A stretch of DNA of 64,000 nucleotides from Actinocatenispora rupis (GCF_016861975.1 NZ_BOMB01000030.1:41832-105831); one strand, 5' to 3'; numbered from the stretch's first letter, positions 7,247 to 16,954 are shown. Notes: generated by a model not told the origin, from the letters alone. Translations and numbers: made by a program.

Positions 7247-7911
7247 GACACCTCCGTCAGGTGGTCGTCGGTCGCGTACCGGACGAGGCGGCCGGCGGCG
7301 ACGCTGCCGTCGGTGTCGATCCAGAGCAGGACCTCGGTGAGCGAGCAGTTGCCCGGGTCGGCGAGGACCCGGTGGTCGGGCAGGCCGAGTACCTCGGCGA
7401 CGAGCGCGCGGACGGGACCGCCGTGCGTGAACGCGAGTACCGAGCGCTCCGTACCGGGTGGGGTGGCGGCGGCCAGTTCGGCGAGCAGGGAACGGATCCG
7501 GGCGCGCAGGTCGGTGAAGCGTTCCGCGCCCCCGCGCGGTACGTCCTCGCCGGCGCGGATCCGGGCGATCTCGTCGGCGTGCGCGCGTTCGACCTCGGCG
7601 AGCGGCTTCCCGGCCCACGCGCCGCTGTCCAGCTCGCGCAGCCGTACGTCGGTCGTCGCCGCGACCGGGTACGGCAGCGCGGTCTCGACGACCCGGGCGA
7701 GGTCGCTCGACAGCACCACGTCGTCGGTACGCCCGGCCAGGTGTGCGGCGGTCGCGGCGGCCTGCCGGTGCCCGAGCACGGTCAGTCCGGGGCCGAGCCA
7801 GCCCTGGGCGCGGCGTTCCACGTTCCAGATCGACTGGCCGTGCCGTACGGCGGTGAGGCGGAGCCGGCGCCACACGTCGAGTACCGGATCGTCCACCGAC
7901 CACGACGCCAT
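7243..7911 (-). CDS. Histidine phosphatase family protein
   Basis: A 222-residue phosphoglycerate-mutase-like phosphatase. The RHG motif (VRHGQSIWN) near residue 22 carries the phospho-accepting His; SDLARVVETA, the SGAW segment and FTHGGPV supply the other conserved residues, including the second His. It probably removes a phosphate from a small metabolite; the substrate is unknown. An ATG with AAGGAG ahead marks the start of a three-gene minus-strand operon (phosphatase, EEP hydrolase, binding protein), divergent from the IclR/permease operon. Confidence 0.82.
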   Translation of the reverse strand: MASWSVDDPVLDVWRRLRLTAVRHGQSIWNVERRAQGWLGPGLTVLGHRQAAATAAHLAGRTDDVVLSSDLARVVETALPYPVAATTDVRLRELDSGAWAGKPLAEVERAHADEIARIRAGEDVPRGGAERFTDLRARIRSLLAELAAATPPGTERSVLAFTHGGPVRALVAEVLGLPDHRVLADPGNCSLTEVLLWIDTDGSVAAGRLVRYATDDHLTEVS

Positions 7912-8111
7912 CGCGTTCTCCTTCCGGAACGGTTCGGGCAGGGCGCCGGCGGGACGGCGGCGCCGGCGGACGCGTCCGTACCGGTGTCGTGGGCGGGGGT
8001 CCGGCGGCGGGTGTCCGCGGGTCGCGCCGCCGTCCGTCCCGTCGGCGGGTCCAAGGTGAACGCGCCGGTACCCGCGGCGACAAGGGCGTTTCGCGATGTG
8101 CAACGGGTGCC

Positions 8112-8141
8112 TTGACACCGGTCGTCGGCGCTGGCTAGCTT
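8112..8141 (+). promoter_or_regulatory. Promoter of the IclR-dpp operon
   Basis: TTGACA (8112-8117), an 18-base spacer and TAGCTT (8136-8141) form a strong promoter pointing at the IclR and permease genes. A perfect 24-bp palindrome follows four bases downstream. Confidence 0.7.
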
Positions 8142-8145
8142 GCCC

Positions 8146-8169
8146 GTGAACGTTACCGGTAACGTTCAC
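8146..8169. promoter_or_regulatory. Perfect 24-bp palindromic operator
   Basis: GTGAACGTTACC is followed immediately by its exact reverse complement, with the centre at 8157/8158. It covers the expected transcription start of the promoter at 8112-8141. A central ACCGGT flanked by GTTA/TAAC is typical of LacI-family sites, so the LacI protein encoded at 2412-3464 is a candidate; the IclR protein encoded just downstream is the alternative. Confidence 0.75.
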
Positions 8170-8247
8170 GAAACACCTCCGTTCCTCCCCCCAGCCACTG
8201 TCGCGGCGTCGCCGGGCGGCCCGCGTACGCCGGACGGAAGTGATCCG

Positions 8248-8943
8248 ATGCAGTCCCTGTCCCGTGGGCTCACGCTGCTGGGCGAACTGGGCCGGCGCGG
8301 CCGGCCGATGACCCTCACCGAACTCACCGCCGTCGCCGGCCTGCACAAGAGCACCGTGCACCGGATGCTCGCCGCGTTCGTCGAGCACGGTCTCGTGCAA
8401 CGCCTCGACGGCAGCCGGTACGCCGTCGGCGTCGGCCTCTACGAACTCGCCGAGTCGGCCCGCGCCGCGTCGACCGGCGCCGCCCGGTGGCCCCGGATCC
8501 GCGCCGCGCTCGCCGACCTGGCCCGCGCCACCGGCCAGCCCGCCGGCTTCGCCGTACCCCGCTTCGGCGTACTCGTCCGCTCGCTCGGCGCGGGCGGCGA
8601 CCCCGCCGACACCGGCGCCGAGGTACCGCTGGTCGGTACCGCGCTGGGCGCCGCGTACCTGGCGTTCCGGCCGCGGCCCGAGGCCGAACGGGTCGCCGCC
8701 CGCCACCCCGACGACGGGTACGCGCTGCTGCTCGGACTCGGCCGCACCCGGGCCCGCGGGTACGCGATCGGCGACAGCGTCGCCGCCCCCGTACTCGGGC
8801 CCGACGGGCTCGCCACCGCGGCCGTCGAGGTGGCCGTACCGGCGGGGGATCGCCTTGCGGTGCAACGGATCGGGCTCGCCACGGTGGCCTGTGCCCGCCG
8901 CGTCGCCGGGCTGCTCGCCACCCCGGCGGAGGTCAGCGCCTGA
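8248..8943 (+). CDS. IclR-family transcriptional regulator
   Basis: A 231-residue regulator: N-terminal winged HTH (LTELTAVAGLHKSTVHRMLAAF, about residues 22-43, then GLVQRLDGSRYAVG) and a compact IclR effector domain with VGTALGAAYLAF and the C-terminal QRIGLATVACARRVAGLL helix. The ATG at 8248 follows GGAAG; an upstream in-frame TTG lies in the -10 box and is unlikely. Its stop overlaps the first permease start (TGATG), so it is cotranscribed with the transporter it probably regulates. Confidence 0.82.
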   Translation: MQSLSRGLTLLGELGRRGRPMTLTELTAVAGLHKSTVHRMLAAFVEHGLVQRLDGSRYAVGVGLYELAESARAASTGAARWPRIRAALADLARATGQPAGFAVPRFGVLVRSLGAGGDPADTGAEVPLVGTALGAAYLAFRPRPEAERVAARHPDDGYALLLGLGRTRARGYAIGDSVAAPVLGPDGLATAAVEVAVPAGDRLAVQRIGLATVACARRVAGLLATPAEVSA

Positions 8944-9872
8944 TGCTCGCGTACCTGGTGCGCCGGCTGGCGTACTCCGTCTTCGTACTGTGGGGCGCGG
9001 TGACGATCGTGTTCGTCGTGCTGCGCGTCGTACCGGGGGATCCGGCGCTGGTGATCCTCGGGCCGGACGCGGACCGCGCGCAGGTGGCGCAGCTGCGGCA
9101 CAGCATGGGCCTCGACCAGTCGCTGCCCGTGCAGTACGGGCACTACCTGCTGGACGTGGCGCAGCTGCACTTCGGCACATCCGTACGCCTCGGCGGGGAC
9201 GCGATGGGGCAGATCCTGCTGCGGCTGCCCGCCACCGCCGAACTCGCGCTCGCCGCCGTCGTCTTCGCCGTCACCGTCGGGATCGGCCTCGGCGTCGCCG
9301 CCGCGGCCCGCCCGAACTCCTGGCTGGACCGGCTGATCTCGGTGTTCACGCTGGTCATCCAGTCCACCCCGACGTTCTGGGCCGGCCTGGTACTGCTGCT
9401 GGTCTTCGCCCGTCAGCTCCGCGTACTCCCCAGCGAGGGCGCGCACGGCTGGCAGAACGTCGTCCTGCCCGCGGTCACCCTCGGCCTCGGCTTCCTCGCG
9501 ATGGTCACCCGGCTCACCCGGTCCGGGCTGCTGGAGATCAGCCACGAACCGTACCTGTCGACGGTGCGCGCCAAGGGACTCAGCGAACGCGTCGTCATCT
9601 TCCCGCACGCGATGCGCAACGCGCTGATCCCCGTCGTCACCGTCATCGGCCTGTACCTGGGCAGCGTGCTCGGCGGCACCGTCGTGATCGAGACCGTGTT
9701 CTCCTGGCCCGGCGCCGGCCGCCTCATCGCCGACTCCATCTCCTACCGCGACTACAACGTGGTACAGGCCGGCGTCATCCTCATCGCCGCGCTGTTCGTC
9801 GTCGTCAACCTGGTCGTCGACCTGCTGTACGGCCTCATCGACCCGCGGGTACGGCTCGGAGGTGACCGGTGA
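8943..9872 (+). CDS. ABC transporter permease, DppB-like
   Basis: A 309-residue inner-membrane permease of the peptide/nickel class with six predicted membrane segments. The family N-terminus (YLVRRLAYSVFVLWGAVTIVFVVLRVVPGDPA), the LPATAELALAA segment and the EAA-loop equivalent (FPHAMRNALIPVVT) are present. The ATG lies within the IclR stop codon and the 3' end overlaps dppC by GTGA. It forms the channel with the DppC-like protein. Confidence 0.88.
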   Translation: MLAYLVRRLAYSVFVLWGAVTIVFVVLRVVPGDPALVILGPDADRAQVAQLRHSMGLDQSLPVQYGHYLLDVAQLHFGTSVRLGGDAMGQILLRLPATAELALAAVVFAVTVGIGLGVAAAARPNSWLDRLISVFTLVIQSTPTFWAGLVLLLVFARQLRVLPSEGAHGWQNVVLPAVTLGLGFLAMVTRLTRSGLLEISHEPYLSTVRAKGLSERVVIFPHAMRNALIPVVTVIGLYLGSVLGGTVVIETVFSWPGAGRLIADSISYRDYNVVQAGVILIAALFVVVNLVVDLLYGLIDPRVRLGGDR

Positions 9873-10747
9873 CCGCCACGCTCGACGCGCCACGCGTTCG
9901 CTTGCGTACCAAGGGAAAGCCCGGTGGGGTGCGGATCGTCGGCTCGCTCGCCGTGGTCTGCTGCTACGCGCTGTGCGCGGTGTTCGGGCCGATGCTGTTC
10001 CGGTTCGACCCGGTCGCCGTCGACACCCGCAACCGCCTGCTCGCGCCGATGTCGCACACGTCTGCCGGCGACCTGGTCCTGTTCGGTACCGACCAGGTGG
10101 GGCAGGACCTGCTGGCGAAGATGATGCAGGGCGCGCGGGTGTCGATGACCATCGGCATCTCGGCGCTGCTGCTGTCCGGCCTGATCGGCCTCGTCTTCGG
10201 CGTCCTCGCCGGGTACTTCGGCGGCCCGCTCGACTCGCTGCTGATGCGGCTCGCCGACATCCAGCTCGCGTTCCCCGGCATCCTGCTCGCGATCCTGATC
10301 GCCGCCGTACTCGGGCCCAGCGTCACCAACGTGATCGTGGTGCTGTCCGTCTCCGGCTGGGTGACGTTCGCCCGGGTGGTGCGCGGGCAGGTGCTCGCCA
10401 CGAAACGCCGGGAGTACGTGGACGCGACGCGGACGCTCGGCGCGCGGCACTGGCACATCGTCCGTACCTGCATCCTGCCGGCGTGCCGGGCACCGTTCCT
10501 GGTGATCGCCGCGCTGCACATCGGGGACGTGATCCTGGCCGAAGCGGCGCTGTCGTTCCTCGGCCTCGGCACGCCCGTCACCACACCGAGCTGGGGTACG
10601 ACGATCGCCAGCGGCCGGGACCTGCTCGGTACCGCCTGGTGGATCTCGGCACTGCCCGGCATCGGGCTCGCGGTCCTCGTCGTGGCGTTCGGCGTGCTCG
10701 GCGACGCGCTGCGGGATCGCTTCGACCCCAAGCTGGCCGGGAGGTGA
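9869..10747 (+). CDS. ABC transporter permease, DppC-like
   Basis: A 292-residue partner permease. It shows the DppC hallmarks: GTDQVGQDLLAKMMQGARVSM after the first membrane segment, the ADIQLAFPGILLAILI helix, ARVVRGQVLATKRREYV and LSFLGLGTPVTTPSWG near the C-terminus. Translation starts at a GTG that overlaps the DppB stop. Together with the preceding gene it makes the heterodimeric channel of the importer. Confidence 0.88.
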   Translation: MTATLDAPRVRLRTKGKPGGVRIVGSLAVVCCYALCAVFGPMLFRFDPVAVDTRNRLLAPMSHTSAGDLVLFGTDQVGQDLLAKMMQGARVSMTIGISALLLSGLIGLVFGVLAGYFGGPLDSLLMRLADIQLAFPGILLAILIAAVLGPSVTNVIVVLSVSGWVTFARVVRGQVLATKRREYVDATRTLGARHWHIVRTCILPACRAPFLVIAALHIGDVILAEAALSFLGLGTPVTTPSWGTTIASGRDLLGTAWWISALPGIGLAVLVVAFGVLGDALRDRFDPKLAGR

Positions 10748-10752
10748 GCGGC

Positions 10753-11717
10753 GTGGAACCGCTGCTGAGCGTACGGGACCTGCGGGTCCGGTTCGGCGCC
10801 GTGACCGCCGTCGACGGCGTGTCCTTCGACGTACTGCCCGGCGAGACGGTCGCCGTGGTCGGCGAGTCCGGCAGCGGCAAGAGCGTCACCATGCAGGCCG
10901 TGATGGGCCTGCTGCCGCGCGGCGCCGAGGTCACCGGCAGCATCGTGTACGACGGGCGCGACCTGCTCGCCCGCCCGCTCGCCGAGACCCGCAAGCTCTG
11001 CGGTACCGAGCTGGCGATGATCTTCCAGGACCCGCTGTCCTCGCTGAACCCGGTGTTCCGCGTCGGCCGCCAGATCGCCGAGTCCCTCGTACGCCGGCGC
11101 GGCGCGTCGCGTAAGGAGAGGCGCGCGCACGCCGTCGAGCTGATGCGCCGGGTCGGCATCCCCGATCCGGAACGTCGCGTCGACGAGTTCCCGCACCAGT
11201 TCTCGGGCGGGATGCGGCAGCGGGCGATGATCGCGATGGCGCTGTCGCTGGGCCCGCGGCTGCTCATCGCCGACGAGCCGACCACCGCCCTCGACGTCAC
11301 CGTGCAGGCGCAGATCATGCGGCTGCTCGCCGACCTGCGCCGGGAGACCGGGATGGGACTCGCCCTGATCACCCACGACCTCGGCGTCGTCGCCGGCGTC
11401 GCCGACCGCGTCGTCCTCATGTACGCCGGCCGGGTCGTCGAGACCGGCACCACCCGGGAGGTGTACGACCACCGGGCGCACCCGTACACGGAGGGGTTGC
11501 TGGCGTCGGTGCCGGACGACGGGGGGCGCGCCGACCGGCTGGTGCCGATCCCCGGTCAACCGCCCAATCCGCTGCGCCCGCCGGGCGGCTGCCCCTTCCA
11601 CCCCCGCTGCCGGTACGTGGTGGACGACTGCCGCACCGACGCGCCCGTACTCGTCGAGCTGGCCGGGCGGCCCGCCGACCACCGCGCCGCGTGCCACCGG
11701 CCCGAGGCGGTGGGCGC

Positions 11718-11721
<4 letters not shown>
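10753..11721 (+). CDS. ABC transporter ATP-binding protein, DppD-like
   Basis: A 322-residue ATPase: Walker A GESGSGKS at about 37-44, signature FSGGMRQR, Walker B LLIADEPTTALD, His-loop ITHDLGV, and the C-terminal oligopeptide-transporter motif with NPLRPPGGCPFHPRC, whose Cys residues are typical of DppD/OppD. The GTG at 10753 is spaced well from GGGAGG; an alternative GTG at 10744 would overlap the permease stop but places the ribosome site too close. Confidence 0.88.
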
Positions 11722-12704
<983 letters not shown>

Positions 12705-12707
<3 letters not shown>

Positions 12708-12871
12708 GGCGTGTCTGCACAGGTTCGGTCGAGCGAGCCGGAGTCCGTTCGTTGTCTCGCAAGGCGGAGGTGCGAGTGCATACCGGTGTCGTATGCGCTC
12801 GTGCCGACAACGCGGCGAGGCGGCGAAGGGGCCCGGCGCAGCCGGCCAGCAACCTGTGCAGACACGCCCTA
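12705..12871. mobile_element. 167-bp MITE-like element, family A copy 1
   Basis: The element begins TAGGGCGTGTCTGCACAGGT and ends with the inverse; the terminal inverted repeats are perfect over 21 bases. TA occurs at both ends, as expected for Tc1/mariner or IS630-type insertion at TA, but no transposase is encoded, so it would depend on one elsewhere. The core (AAGGCGGAGGTG, hairpin 12773-12801, GTGCCGACAACG) is shared with family B. Both flanking genes, dppF on plus and the MFS gene on minus, terminate at stop codons formed by the element ends. Confidence 0.8.
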
Positions 12872-14227
12872 ACCCGGACCCGCCGGTGCGTCGTGGGTGC
12901 GCAGCGCGCCGGTGGCCACGGTGACCGCGACGACCGCGGCGGCGACCAGCACGGTGCACGCCGCCGGGTACCGGGACGCCAGCGACGCGGCGTTCAGCAG
13001 CGAGCCGAGTACGGCGACGGCGATGAGCGCGCCGCTCTGCCGCAGCGTGTTCTGGAGCCCCGACGCCAGCCCGGACTGCGCCGCCGGTACGTTGCCGATC
13101 AGCAGGGAGGTCAGCGCCGAGAACACCATCGTGCTCGACAGCCCGACGAGCAGCAGCCCCACCGCGAGCACCGGGTACGGCCCGGCGGTGGCGAGCACCG
13201 CGACGCCCGCCGTACAGCCGAGGAAGCCGGCGAGCAGCATGACCCGGTGACCGGCGCGCGCGGCGAGTGGCCGGTACAGCACGAGCGGCCCGACCGTACT
13301 GCCGATCGTCAGGGGCAGCAGGGCGACGCCCGCCCGGGACGGCGACCAGCCGCGGGCCTGCTGGAAGTACAGGGACATCAGGAACAGCACGCCGTAGAAC
13401 AGGAACCCCATCAGGCCGGCGCTGCCGACCGCCGCGGCACGTACCCGGAGCGCGAAGAATCCGGGCGGCAGCATGGGGTGCGCGCCGCGGGTGGCGGCGA
13501 CCCGGAACGCCGCGCCCGCGACGACCGCGCCGGCCAGCAGCGCGAGCGTCGTCGGCGCCGTCCAGCCGTGCTGCCCCGCCTCGATCAGGCCGCCGGTCAG
13601 CAGCCCCAGCGTCGCCGCGGCGGAGACCGGGCCGTACCAACCGATCCGCCGGGACACTCGCGGCGTCTCCGCGACGCCGGCGCGTACCAGCAGGACGGTG
13701 GCGACGCCGACGGGCAGGTTGACGGCGAAGATGGCGCGCCAGCCGACCGCGTCGATCAGGACGCCGCCGACGAGGGGGCCGACCGCCGTGGCGACCGCGC
13801 CGGTACCGACCCAGACGACCGTCGCGCGCGCCCGCGCGGTACCCGCCGGGAACAGGTGCGGTACGAGGGCGAGCGTGGCGGGCAGCAGCGCGGCGGCCCC
13901 GACCCCCTGGACGATCCGCGCGCCGACCAGTACTCCGGTGCCCGGGGCCACGGCGCACGCCGCCGACGCGAGCGTGAACAGTGTCGTACCGGCGAGCAGG
14001 CTGCGCCGCAGCCCCGTACGGTCGCCGAGCGCACCGGCGGACAGCAGCAGCGCCGCCAGCGTCAGCGTGTACGCGTTGAGTACCCACTGCGCGCCGGCCA
14101 TCGAGGCGCCGAGCCCGCTGCGGATCGCGGGCACGGCGACGTTGAGCACGCTCGCGTCCAGGATGATCGCGAAGTACGCGAGGCACACCCCGGTGAATCC
14201 GATTCGCGCCGCCATGGCACCACACAT
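12869..14227 (-). CDS. MFS transporter, drug:H+ antiporter-2 like
   Basis: A 452-residue membrane protein of the EmrB/QacA type. Motif A-like GALGDRTGLRRSL, LNAYTLTLAALLLSAG at helix 2 and GVGAAALLPATLALV at helix 4 are visible. It probably exports drugs or metabolites. ATG codons at 14227 and 14215 are both possible starts. It ends in TAG supplied by the adjacent mobile element. Together with the divergent VOC gene it lies between two nearly identical inverted copies of that element; an exporter beside a VOC protein would fit an antibiotic-resistance cassette, but no substrate is indicated. Confidence 0.82.
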   Translation of the reverse strand: MCGAMAARIGFTGVCLAYFAIILDASVLNVAVPAIRSGLGASMAGAQWVLNAYTLTLAALLLSAGALGDRTGLRRSLLAGTTLFTLASAACAVAPGTGVLVGARIVQGVGAAALLPATLALVPHLFPAGTARARATVVWVGTGAVATAVGPLVGGVLIDAVGWRAIFAVNLPVGVATVLLVRAGVAETPRVSRRIGWYGPVSAAATLGLLTGGLIEAGQHGWTAPTTLALLAGAVVAGAAFRVAATRGAHPMLPPGFFALRVRAAAVGSAGLMGFLFYGVLFLMSLYFQQARGWSPSRAGVALLPLTIGSTVGPLVLYRPLAARAGHRVMLLAGFLGCTAGVAVLATAGPYPVLAVGLLLVGLSSTMVFSALTSLLIGNVPAAQSGLASGLQNTLRQSGALIAVAVLGSLLNAASLASRYPAACTVLVAAAVVAVTVATGALRTHDAPAGPG

Positions 14228-14307
14228 GCTGTTCGGGCAACTGCGGGTATCTGCGGATTCTAGGCGGGACGCGGGCTTGCGGGGACGCGTTCGGCCGACC
14301 CCGCACC

Positions 14308-14320
14308 GTCCACTGTGGAC
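14308..14320. repeat. Intergenic copy of the GTCCAC-N-GTGGAC palindrome
   Basis: GTCCACTGTGGAC lies in the divergent space between the MFS and VOC genes. It is one of about thirteen copies across the window, most of them inside genes. Confidence 0.7.
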
Positions 14321-14389
14321 AGTGAACGATCGGCGACCGCAGCGGCTAGAGTCGGCGTACTTGCACGACCTTCAGCGACGGGGGAGACG

Positions 14390-14758
14390 ATGGCGGTAGG
14401 ACGGTTGCGGGCGGTCGCGGTGGACTGCGCCGACCCGGTGGCACTGGCCGACTTCTGGGTACGCGTCGCCGGCGCCGAGACCGTGTTCTCGTCGCCGCAG
14501 TTCGTCGCGTTGAACGCGGGCGGCATGTGGGTGACGCTCGTCCGGGTCGCCGAGTACGCGCCGCCGACCTGGCCGGACGGCGACCGGCCCAAGCAGTTCC
14601 ACTTCGACCTGTCGGTCGACGACCTCGACGCCGCCGAGGCGGAGGCCGTGGCACTCGGCGCGGTGAAGGCCGCCGAGCAGCCCGCGCCCGACCGGTGGCG
14701 CGTCTTCCTCGACCCGGCCGGGCACCCGTTCTGCCTGTCCACCCAGATCCCCGACTGA
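14390..14758 (+). CDS. VOC (glyoxalase-like) family protein
   Basis: A 122-residue single-module vicinal-oxygen-chelate protein: AVAVDCADPVALADFWV at the start, FHFDLSVDDLDAAEAEAVALGAV in the second half and WRVFLDPAGHPFCLS at the end, the form common in actinobacterial glyoxalase/bleomycin-resistance relatives. The ATG follows GGGGAG by four bases. Divergent from an MFS exporter. Three tandem 16-bp repeats start at its 3' end. Its enzymatic or binding role is unknown. Confidence 0.8.
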   Translation: MAVGRLRAVAVDCADPVALADFWVRVAGAETVFSSPQFVALNAGGMWVTLVRVAEYAPPTWPDGDRPKQFHFDLSVDDLDAAEAEAVALGAVKAAEQPAPDRWRVFLDPAGHPFCLSTQIPD

Positions 14759-14799
14759 GCGGATCCCCGACTGAGTGGATCCCCGACTGAGCGGATCCG
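14747..14799 (+). repeat. Three tandem 16-bp repeats at the VOC stop
   Basis: The unit ATCCCCGACTGAGCGG occurs three times in a row, with one base change in the middle copy. The first unit contains the VOC stop codon, so the array repeats the gene's end. Replication slippage is the simplest explanation. Confidence 0.8.
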
Positions 14800-14816
14800 T
14801 TGCGGCGCAAGCGTTC

Positions 14817-14983
14817 TAGGGCGTGTCTGCACAGGTTGCTGGCCGGCTGCGCCGGGCCCCTTCGCCGCCTCGCCGCGTTGTCGGCACGAGCGCATACGAC
14901 ACCGGTATGCACTCGCACCTCCGCCTTGCGAGACAACGAACGGACTCCGGCTCGCTCGACCGAACCTGTGCAGGCACGCCCTA
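14817..14983. mobile_element. 167-bp MITE-like element, family A copy 2 (inverted)
   Basis: By eye this is the reverse complement of the copy at 12705-12871 with a single difference (AGGCACG instead of AGACACG near the right end). It has the same length, ends and TA flanks. Its right-end CTA gives the TAG stop of the minus-strand MmcQ-like gene. Near-identity points to recent movement or gene conversion. Confidence 0.8.
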
Positions 14984-15337
14984 GTCGAGGAGCCGGGACA
15001 GCCGCTTCGGCGCGACCAGCCGGTACGACTCGGTCACCCAGTCGGTGCACACCGCGACCGGCGGCGTGTCCGGGCCGATCGACACGGTGACCCAGCCGGC
15101 CCGACCCAGCCCGTACCCGGTGGGTCGGGTGCACGGCAGCGACAGCGCCTGGTCGTGCGACTCGGCGAGCTTGACGGTGAAGCCGTACCGGTCGTCGTCC
15201 GGCTCGTCGACGCCGAGGAACACGAACACCTTCCGGTTCACCTTGGCGACGACCTCACCCCACGGCAGGTCCTCGTACGCCTCGGGCAGGTCCAGCGCGA
15301 ACGCCCGGATCCGCCCCCGTACGGTCGCGGGCCTCAT
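14981..15337 (-). CDS. MmcQ/YjbR family protein
   Basis: A 118-residue protein of the MmcQ/YjbR family, which has a CyaY-like fold and is often annotated as DNA-binding without firm evidence. FALDLPEAYEDLPWGEVVAKVNRKVFVFLG and the C-terminal WVTESYRLVAPKRLSRLL are characteristic. The ATG follows GGGGAG and overlaps the stop of the DUF523 gene (ATGA). Its TAG stop is provided by the mobile element, so its last residue or residues may have been changed by the insertion. Confidence 0.78.
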   Translation of the reverse strand: MRPATVRGRIRAFALDLPEAYEDLPWGEVVAKVNRKVFVFLGVDEPDDDRYGFTVKLAESHDQALSLPCTRPTGYGLGRAGWVTVSIGPDTPPVAVCTDWVTESYRLVAPKRLSRLLD

Positions 15338-15798
15338 CCGGACTCCCCGGCGTGCCGTTCCGCCGGCTCCACCGCGATGCCGTGCCGGGACAGCAGCGCC
15401 GCGGTCACCCCGGCGCCGGGTACCAGCCGCCCACCGAACGACCCGTCGTACCGTCGGGTCGCGCCGCACGACGGGCTGCGCTCGTGCAGGACCGCGCGGG
15501 TGGCACCGACCGCGCGGGCGACCGCGAGCGCCCGCCGCGCACCGGCCAGGTACTCGGCGGTCACGTCGGTGCCGGCGTCGTCCACGACCCGGGCCGTGCC
15601 GTCGAGTACGGCGGTGCCGTCGCCGGTGGTCTCGGCGGGGCGTCGCGGGGTGGCGAGCCCACCGAGCAGCTCCGGGCAGACCGGTACGGCGTGCCCCGCG
15701 TCCACGGCGTCCCGTACGGCCGGGTCGGTGGCCGCGCGGCCGTCGTACCGGCAGCGGGCGCCGGCCAGGCAGGCGCTGACGAGTACCGGAGAGTCCAT
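15334..15798 (-). CDS. DUF523 domain protein
   Basis: A 154-residue DUF523 protein: VLVSACLAGARCRYDGRAA at the start with its Cys residues, VCPELLGGLATPRRPAE in the middle and LHERSPSCGATRRYDG, the three conserved Cys-containing blocks of the family. These positions suggest a metal or iron-sulfur site; the biochemical role is not established. No ribosome site is evident upstream of the ATG, so it may be leaderless. It is coupled to the MmcQ-like gene. Confidence 0.82.
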   Translation of the reverse strand: MDSPVLVSACLAGARCRYDGRAATDPAVRDAVDAGHAVPVCPELLGGLATPRRPAETTGDGTAVLDGTARVVDDAGTDVTAEYLAGARRALAVARAVGATRAVLHERSPSCGATRRYDGSFGGRLVPGAGVTAALLSRHGIAVEPAERHAGESG

Positions 15799-16029
15799 GG
15801 GATGCAGCCTAAACGGCGGGCCGGCGCCGCGCGGGCGGGCACTCGCGGAACCGGACTGTTGAGCCGAATGCGCGCCCGCGGCTGGTGCCCCGAGGCCCGG
15901 ACCCGGTGAACCGCAACTGACACCGAGCAACTATCTGGTTGCGTTTTGTGATTAGGGTCGCACGGGCGCGACCTGTCCGCCGTCCGACTCGTTCTACCCG
16001 GCGTACCCAGACTTTGTTCCCCCGCCACG

Positions 16030-16065
16030 AGATGCCCCCGACCGGGCCCCCGGTCGGGGGCATCT
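16030..16065. terminator. Hairpin terminator downstream of the SanA-like gene
   Basis: AGATGCCCCCGACCGG pairs with its complement ending at 16065 across a short GC loop, a 15-16 bp stem. It lies 20 bases beyond the stop of the minus-strand gene at 16085. The rest of 15799-16029 holds no convincing gene. Confidence 0.75.
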
Positions 16066-16084
16066 CATTGCCCGTCCGGTCGGC

Positions 16085-16834
16085 TCAGCCCCGGACCGCG
16101 CGCTCCACACCCGGCTCGTGCCGCCCCAGGTACTGCGGATCCGGCCGGACCGCCATGTCGTACACCGCCTTGACGTCGGCGAGCTGGTCGCGCGACCAGT
16201 TCCGCGGGTACACGTCGGTCTGGTGCATGGACGTGTCGCCGACGCCGTCCGCGTCGATGCCGACCGAACGGCACAGGGAGACCGCCCGCGGGATGTGGAA
16301 GTCCTGCGACACCAGCAGAGCCCGGCGTACGCCGAAGATGCGCCTCGCCCGCGCGCACGACTGGTACGTGTCGAAGCCCGCGTAGTCCGGCACCACCTTC
16401 GACCGCGGTACGCCGTGCGCGACCAGCCACGCGCGCATCGTGTCCGGCTCGTCGTACGTCCAGCGGCCGTGGTCGCCGGTGACGAGCACCGCGCGCACCT
16501 TGCCCGCCCGGTACAGGTCGAGGGCGATCGTCAGGCGGCCGACGACGAACGGGGACGGGCGGCCGTCGGGGTAGATCTCCGCGCCGAACACCACCGCAAC
16601 CGGGGCGGACGGCGCGGACTCCGCCGAGTAGTACAGGTGGCCGTGGGAGGTGGTGCGGACCGCGGCGACCGAACCGCCGACCACCACCGTGCACGCCAGC
16701 ACGCCGGCGCCGCACACCGCGACGAGCCGGCGCGGGCGCACCCACCGGCGTACCGGGGCCGGGAGTCGGTCGAGCGCGCCGGACAGCCGCGAACGGAGCA
16801 GGGACACCCGGGACGTCCCACCGGTACCTGTCAT
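16085..16834 (-). CDS. SanA/YdcF-type DUF218 membrane protein
   Basis: A 249-residue protein with an N-terminal membrane anchor (AVCGAGVLACTVVVGGSVAA, about 39-58) and a DUF218 domain: VAVVFGAEIYPDGRPSPFVVGRL, LVTGDHGRWTYDEPDTM and LLVSQDFHIPRAVSLC with the conserved Asp/His residues. SanA in E. coli affects the envelope barrier at high temperature and resistance to vancomycin; the molecular activity is unclear. It is probably exposed outside the membrane. Confidence 0.82.
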   Translation of the reverse strand: MTGTGGTSRVSLLRSRLSGALDRLPAPVRRWVRPRRLVAVCGAGVLACTVVVGGSVAAVRTTSHGHLYYSAESAPSAPVAVVFGAEIYPDGRPSPFVVGRLTIALDLYRAGKVRAVLVTGDHGRWTYDEPDTMRAWLVAHGVPRSKVVPDYAGFDTYQSCARARRIFGVRRALLVSQDFHIPRAVSLCRSVGIDADGVGDTSMHQTDVYPRNWSRDQLADVKAVYDMAVRPDPQYLGRHEPGVERAVRG

Positions 16835-16954
16835 GGCACCACTGTGCCGGAACGGTGCCAGTACCGGAAATCCGGCGTGGTGAGAGCCGGCACAGCCGCT
16901 GGGGTGTCACCCGGAACCGGTCGTACCATGGGGTCCGCACAGGGCCCGGGTCGG

